64,000 nucleotides of DNA. Source: Leptolyngbya sp. Cla-17 (GTDB lineage: Bacteria; Cyanobacteriota; Cyanobacteriia; Leptolyngbyales; Leptolyngbyaceae). Of the stretch, positions 61,710 through 64,000 are shown one piece after another. The notes under the pieces are model-generated. The model saw nothing but the letters and a program-made list of their open reading frames with translations, did no database searches and was not told the origin of the DNA. Position 1 is the first letter of the stretch, and every line of letters begins with the position of its first letter. The stretch is from the NCBI RefSeq assembly GCF_016807185.1, contig NZ_JAEVYN010000004.1:105416-169415 (forward strand), given 5' to 3'. A program made the translations under genes and the position numbers.

Positions 61710-63818
61710 ATGGGCAATCGCAAGCTGAAGCAGTCTAAAACTCAAATCCCTGTCCATCCTGATTTCCAGCAGGGGGATATTCAGATTGCTGCTCAAGTCG
61801 AGCTAGTTACCGAAGAGCCTACCTTTACTCTCTTTAGCCACCGGGAATCTGTCAGTGAAGGCGAGCCTTCCACCCCTACTAACGAAAGCCACCTCATCCA
61901 AGCAGCCAGGGACAACCTGAATCCTCAGCAAATTGAGGCAACCATTCAGTACCTTCAGAGTAAGTCAAGCTTACTGGAACGGGTCACGATAGAGATTTCC
62001 CAGTACTTGATCACTGCTTACAAAGACAGGTTGACAACGCAAGCCCAGCCCACGACTAAAAAAGTTTCTGGGAAAACTCTGCCCTCGATTGAAGTTGAAC
62101 AAGATACAAACTCAGGCTCTTTGCAGTTAAAAACAAACCTGAATCAAGACGTTCTTCAGCAAATCCGCAGCTTAATCAAAGAGTTTTTCGAGAGAAACGC
62201 GCTTTGGGATAAAAGCGCTAAGGATATTTGGTCAAACTTGATTGCTTGGGCTGTGGAGGATATGAAGGCAGAGGTCGGTGAGGCAGCTTTGACATCCCTG
62301 ACTCAAGAAGAATTTTATCTTGAATTAAATCGCTGTTTATTCGAGAAAGAATCGATCTTCATCAGTAACAGAATTAACTTTCTGGAAAAGTCCTATGCCG
62401 AAAGTATTGCCCACTTAATCGTTCAAGATCTTGATTTACCAAACTATCCTTTAGCAGGCTTAGAGAGGCTGTTGGGAGTTCACCCAAATAGTGAGAAAAA
62501 ACCAGTTCCATCCACTGAGAGGACTCCGTCTAAAATTGATTCTGTTGCGGCAATTCCCACTGGTTTACCCATCGTCAGCAGCATTTCTGCACAGCTTAAT
62601 ACTGCACTATGGAAACCTGATGATTCAGGCATTGCTCACTTTCGATATCACTCAAAAAACAATCAGAGTAATTATTTAGAACATTACATTACAACCCCTG
62701 GAGATATTGAAGTACTTCCTTGGGAAGCAGCAGAGCAAATCATTAATAAATTTGGTTTTAATACCGTTAAATTGCAATTCATTTTGGCTGCTCACGCGAT
62801 GAGGCAAGCGCTTCCCTGGGAAAGCACGTTTACCCTCAAAGCCAGCGATATTATTGAAGAATTTGGTTGGGACAAGAACCACAGTACAAGCTTGCCTACC
62901 AAACGGAATGAAGTTGCCAGTATTGCCTATGCGCTCTCCTGCTTGCTCGTGAAAGCCGTCTGGGTTGAAGGTCGGGGCAAAAATCAGGTGGATGCCAGTA
63001 CGCCCATCGGTCGCATGTGGGAACTGTTGATTGATCCCCACGGACAGTTTGACTGGACAACAGGCAGAATCGATGAGCCAGATGAAGTTTTCATCACCGT
63101 CCGTCCTGGCTTATGGACTGCTCATTTTCTAAACCAAGCCGGAAGCAAGGCAAAGGAAGCCCTGTATCAGTTTGGTTATCTAGCTCTAAATATCCTGAAG
63201 CTAGACCCCTACCATGATGAACTAACGCTCAGATTAGCGATTCATCTGACCCTAGACGTGCGAATTCGTGCCAGAGATCGAAATCCCTATGAGTATCGGG
63301 TGAAGACGCTGCTGGAAGCTGTTCTACCAACAACGGTGATTCAGGAAGCTCGCCAGAGTAGCGAAAAAGCGCGTAGTTTATTCAACCGCTGGCATCATGC
63401 TCTGGGACTCCTAGAGAGCTTGGGTTGGCAGCCTGATGAAGTTGATCAAGCTGCGGGTTTCTACGTCATGCCTTTCCCAGATTGGTTAGAACTAGACACC
63501 AAAATTAAGAAGCCTAGAGGATGGATTGAGCAGTGGCTAGAGCAACGGTTAATCATTAAGCCCCCTAATCCCATTCCTGACCGCATGGCACCCTTGAATG
63601 CTTCTCGAAAGCGGCAGACCAAGCGAATGAAGTCCGAACCTCTTGCTCCGTTAACTGGATCACAGATTAAGGAGGCTCGAAAGACAAAAGGATGGACGCA
63701 GGCAAAACTTGCTGGCACCTTAGGGGTGCATCAAAGCTTGATTGCCAAGATTGAATCGGGCGATCGCCCCATCAGCACTGAACTTGAACCCTCCCTCCGA
63801 GAACTTCTGAGCCTTTGA
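61710..63818 (+). CDS. Large plasmid-type HTH protein, candidate replication initiator
   Basis: 702 residues. A long helical N-terminal half is followed by a conserved middle (DDSGIAHFRYHSKNNQSNYL, VLPWEAAEQIINKFGFNTVK, TFTLKASDIIEEFGWDKNHS) that looks like tandem winged-helix units as in Rep initiators. It ends in an XRE-type HTH (GSQIKEARKTKGWTQAKLAG ... QSLIAKIESGDRPI). Near parAB in orientation away from it. I know similar proteins from cyanobacterial plasmids but not their tested function; replication initiation is inferred. Confidence 0.6.
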   Translation: MGNRKLKQSKTQIPVHPDFQQGDIQIAAQVELVTEEPTFTLFSHRESVSEGEPSTPTNESHLIQAARDNLNPQQIEATIQYLQSKSSLLERVTIEISQYLITAYKDRLTTQAQPTTKKVSGKTLPSIEVEQDTNSGSLQLKTNLNQDVLQQIRSLIKEFFERNALWDKSAKDIWSNLIAWAVEDMKAEVGEAALTSLTQEEFYLELNRCLFEKESIFISNRINFLEKSYAESIAHLIVQDLDLPNYPLAGLERLLGVHPNSEKKPVPSTERTPSKIDSVAAIPTGLPIVSSISAQLNTALWKPDDSGIAHFRYHSKNNQSNYLEHYITTPGDIEVLPWEAAEQIINKFGFNTVKLQFILAAHAMRQALPWESTFTLKASDIIEEFGWDKNHSTSLPTKRNEVASIAYALSCLLVKAVWVEGRGKNQVDASTPIGRMWELLIDPHGQFDWTTGRIDEPDEVFITVRPGLWTAHFLNQAGSKAKEALYQFGYLALNILKLDPYHDELTLRLAIHLTLDVRIRARDRNPYEYRVKTLLEAVLPTTVIQEARQSSEKARSLFNRWHHALGLLESLGWQPDEVDQAAGFYVMPFPDWLELDTKIKKPRGWIEQWLEQRLIIKPPNPIPDRMAPLNASRKRQTKRMKSEPLAPLTGSQIKEARKTKGWTQAKLAGTLGVHQSLIAKIESGDRPISTELEPSLRELLSL

Positions 63819-63820
63819 TC

Positions 63821-63908
63821 TGTCATATTCCCCATGCCTTGTCATAAATCAAGCTGTCTTAAATGATCGTCAAATCTAATCCCAACAAGGGTTATAGGAT
63901 TATGACAG
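63821..63908. repeat. Inverted CTGTCATA / TATGACAG pair
   Basis: The 8-mer at 63821 and its complement at 63901 bracket 72 bp downstream of the HTH gene; TGTCATA occurs once more at 63841. Possibly binding sites of the HTH protein or origin-related repeats. Otherwise nothing recognised to 64000. Confidence 0.35.
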
Positions 63909-64000
63909 ACCGATCCAGATGCTCCCATAATTTCTCCGTATGGTTCCATGAACTTGCTGATTACCCTCTTCGTTACTGCCAAGGTTCAACTCCCTAGAAT

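Overview
The window reads as accessory DNA, most likely plasmid-borne, from a filamentous-type cyanobacterium. HIP1 octamers (GCGATCGC) occur throughout. The protein repertoire is typically cyanobacterial: WD40/NB-ARC proteins, internalin-like leucine-rich repeat proteins, a CYP110-like P450 and double-glycine peptides. A ParA/ParB pair and a large replication-type HTH protein sit at the right end. No rRNA, ribosomal protein or core metabolic operon is present.

Layout. 1-2274 (minus): a large NB-ARC/WD40 protein running off the left edge. 2541-5662 (plus): six small double-glycine-leader peptides followed by an HlyD-type export adaptor, then an IS1 element. 6722-13469 (plus): secreted or membrane proteins, two DUF3592-like proteins, two leucine-rich repeat genes (one frameshifted) and two WD40 proteins. 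13466-15848 (minus): acyl-CoA synthetase plus short-chain dehydrogenase. 15906-20147: membrane and secreted unknowns, ending in a DUF6714-like gene cut by a 92-bp MITE. 20378-24212: an IS1 element, a group II intron and a possible PD-(D/E)XK protein. 24311-27473 (minus): a Ro60-like module split into a helical-repeat protein and a vWA protein, small companions and a Uma2 nuclease. 27141-31224 (minus): a dense tRNA array with 36 recognisable tRNA genes covering all 20 amino acids, plus aberrant tRNA-like units. 31498-33360: array promoter, HNH protein and a ribbon-helix-helix-like regulator. 33640-48793: IS-riddled metabolic genes (NMT1-like protein, saccharopine dehydrogenase-like, SDR, aldo/keto reductases, hydrolase, P450, CDP-alcohol phosphatidyltransferase). 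48831-55976: EVE, transglutaminase-like, DUF3891, methyltransferase, ligase remnant and further IS. 56638-64000: ParB, ParA, IS5, YhcG-type nuclease and a replication-type HTH protein.

The most striking result is a family of four structured RNAs on the minus strand (26631-26780, 27141-27262, 27927-28004, 30442-30570). Each has an outer helix, an internal loop with a conserved 3' AACUU, an inner helix and a UACAUA element. The helices are kept by compensatory changes. One lies in the leader of the Ro60-like operon and three lie inside the tRNA array, two of them enclosing tRNA-like modules. This is the expected design of bacterial Y RNAs (a Ro-binding stem joined to a tRNA mimic). The window may therefore hold a Ro60 / Y-RNA / tRNA-array system, with the array promoter covered by boxes shared with the nearby regulator gene.

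Mobile elements account for much of the rest. At least eight IS copies, one group II intron and two identical MITEs are present. Target duplications or restored reading frames show where several genes were broken (DUF6714, aldo/keto reductase, CDP-alcohol phosphatidyltransferase, phenylacetate-CoA-ligase-like, and an older IS4 transposase).
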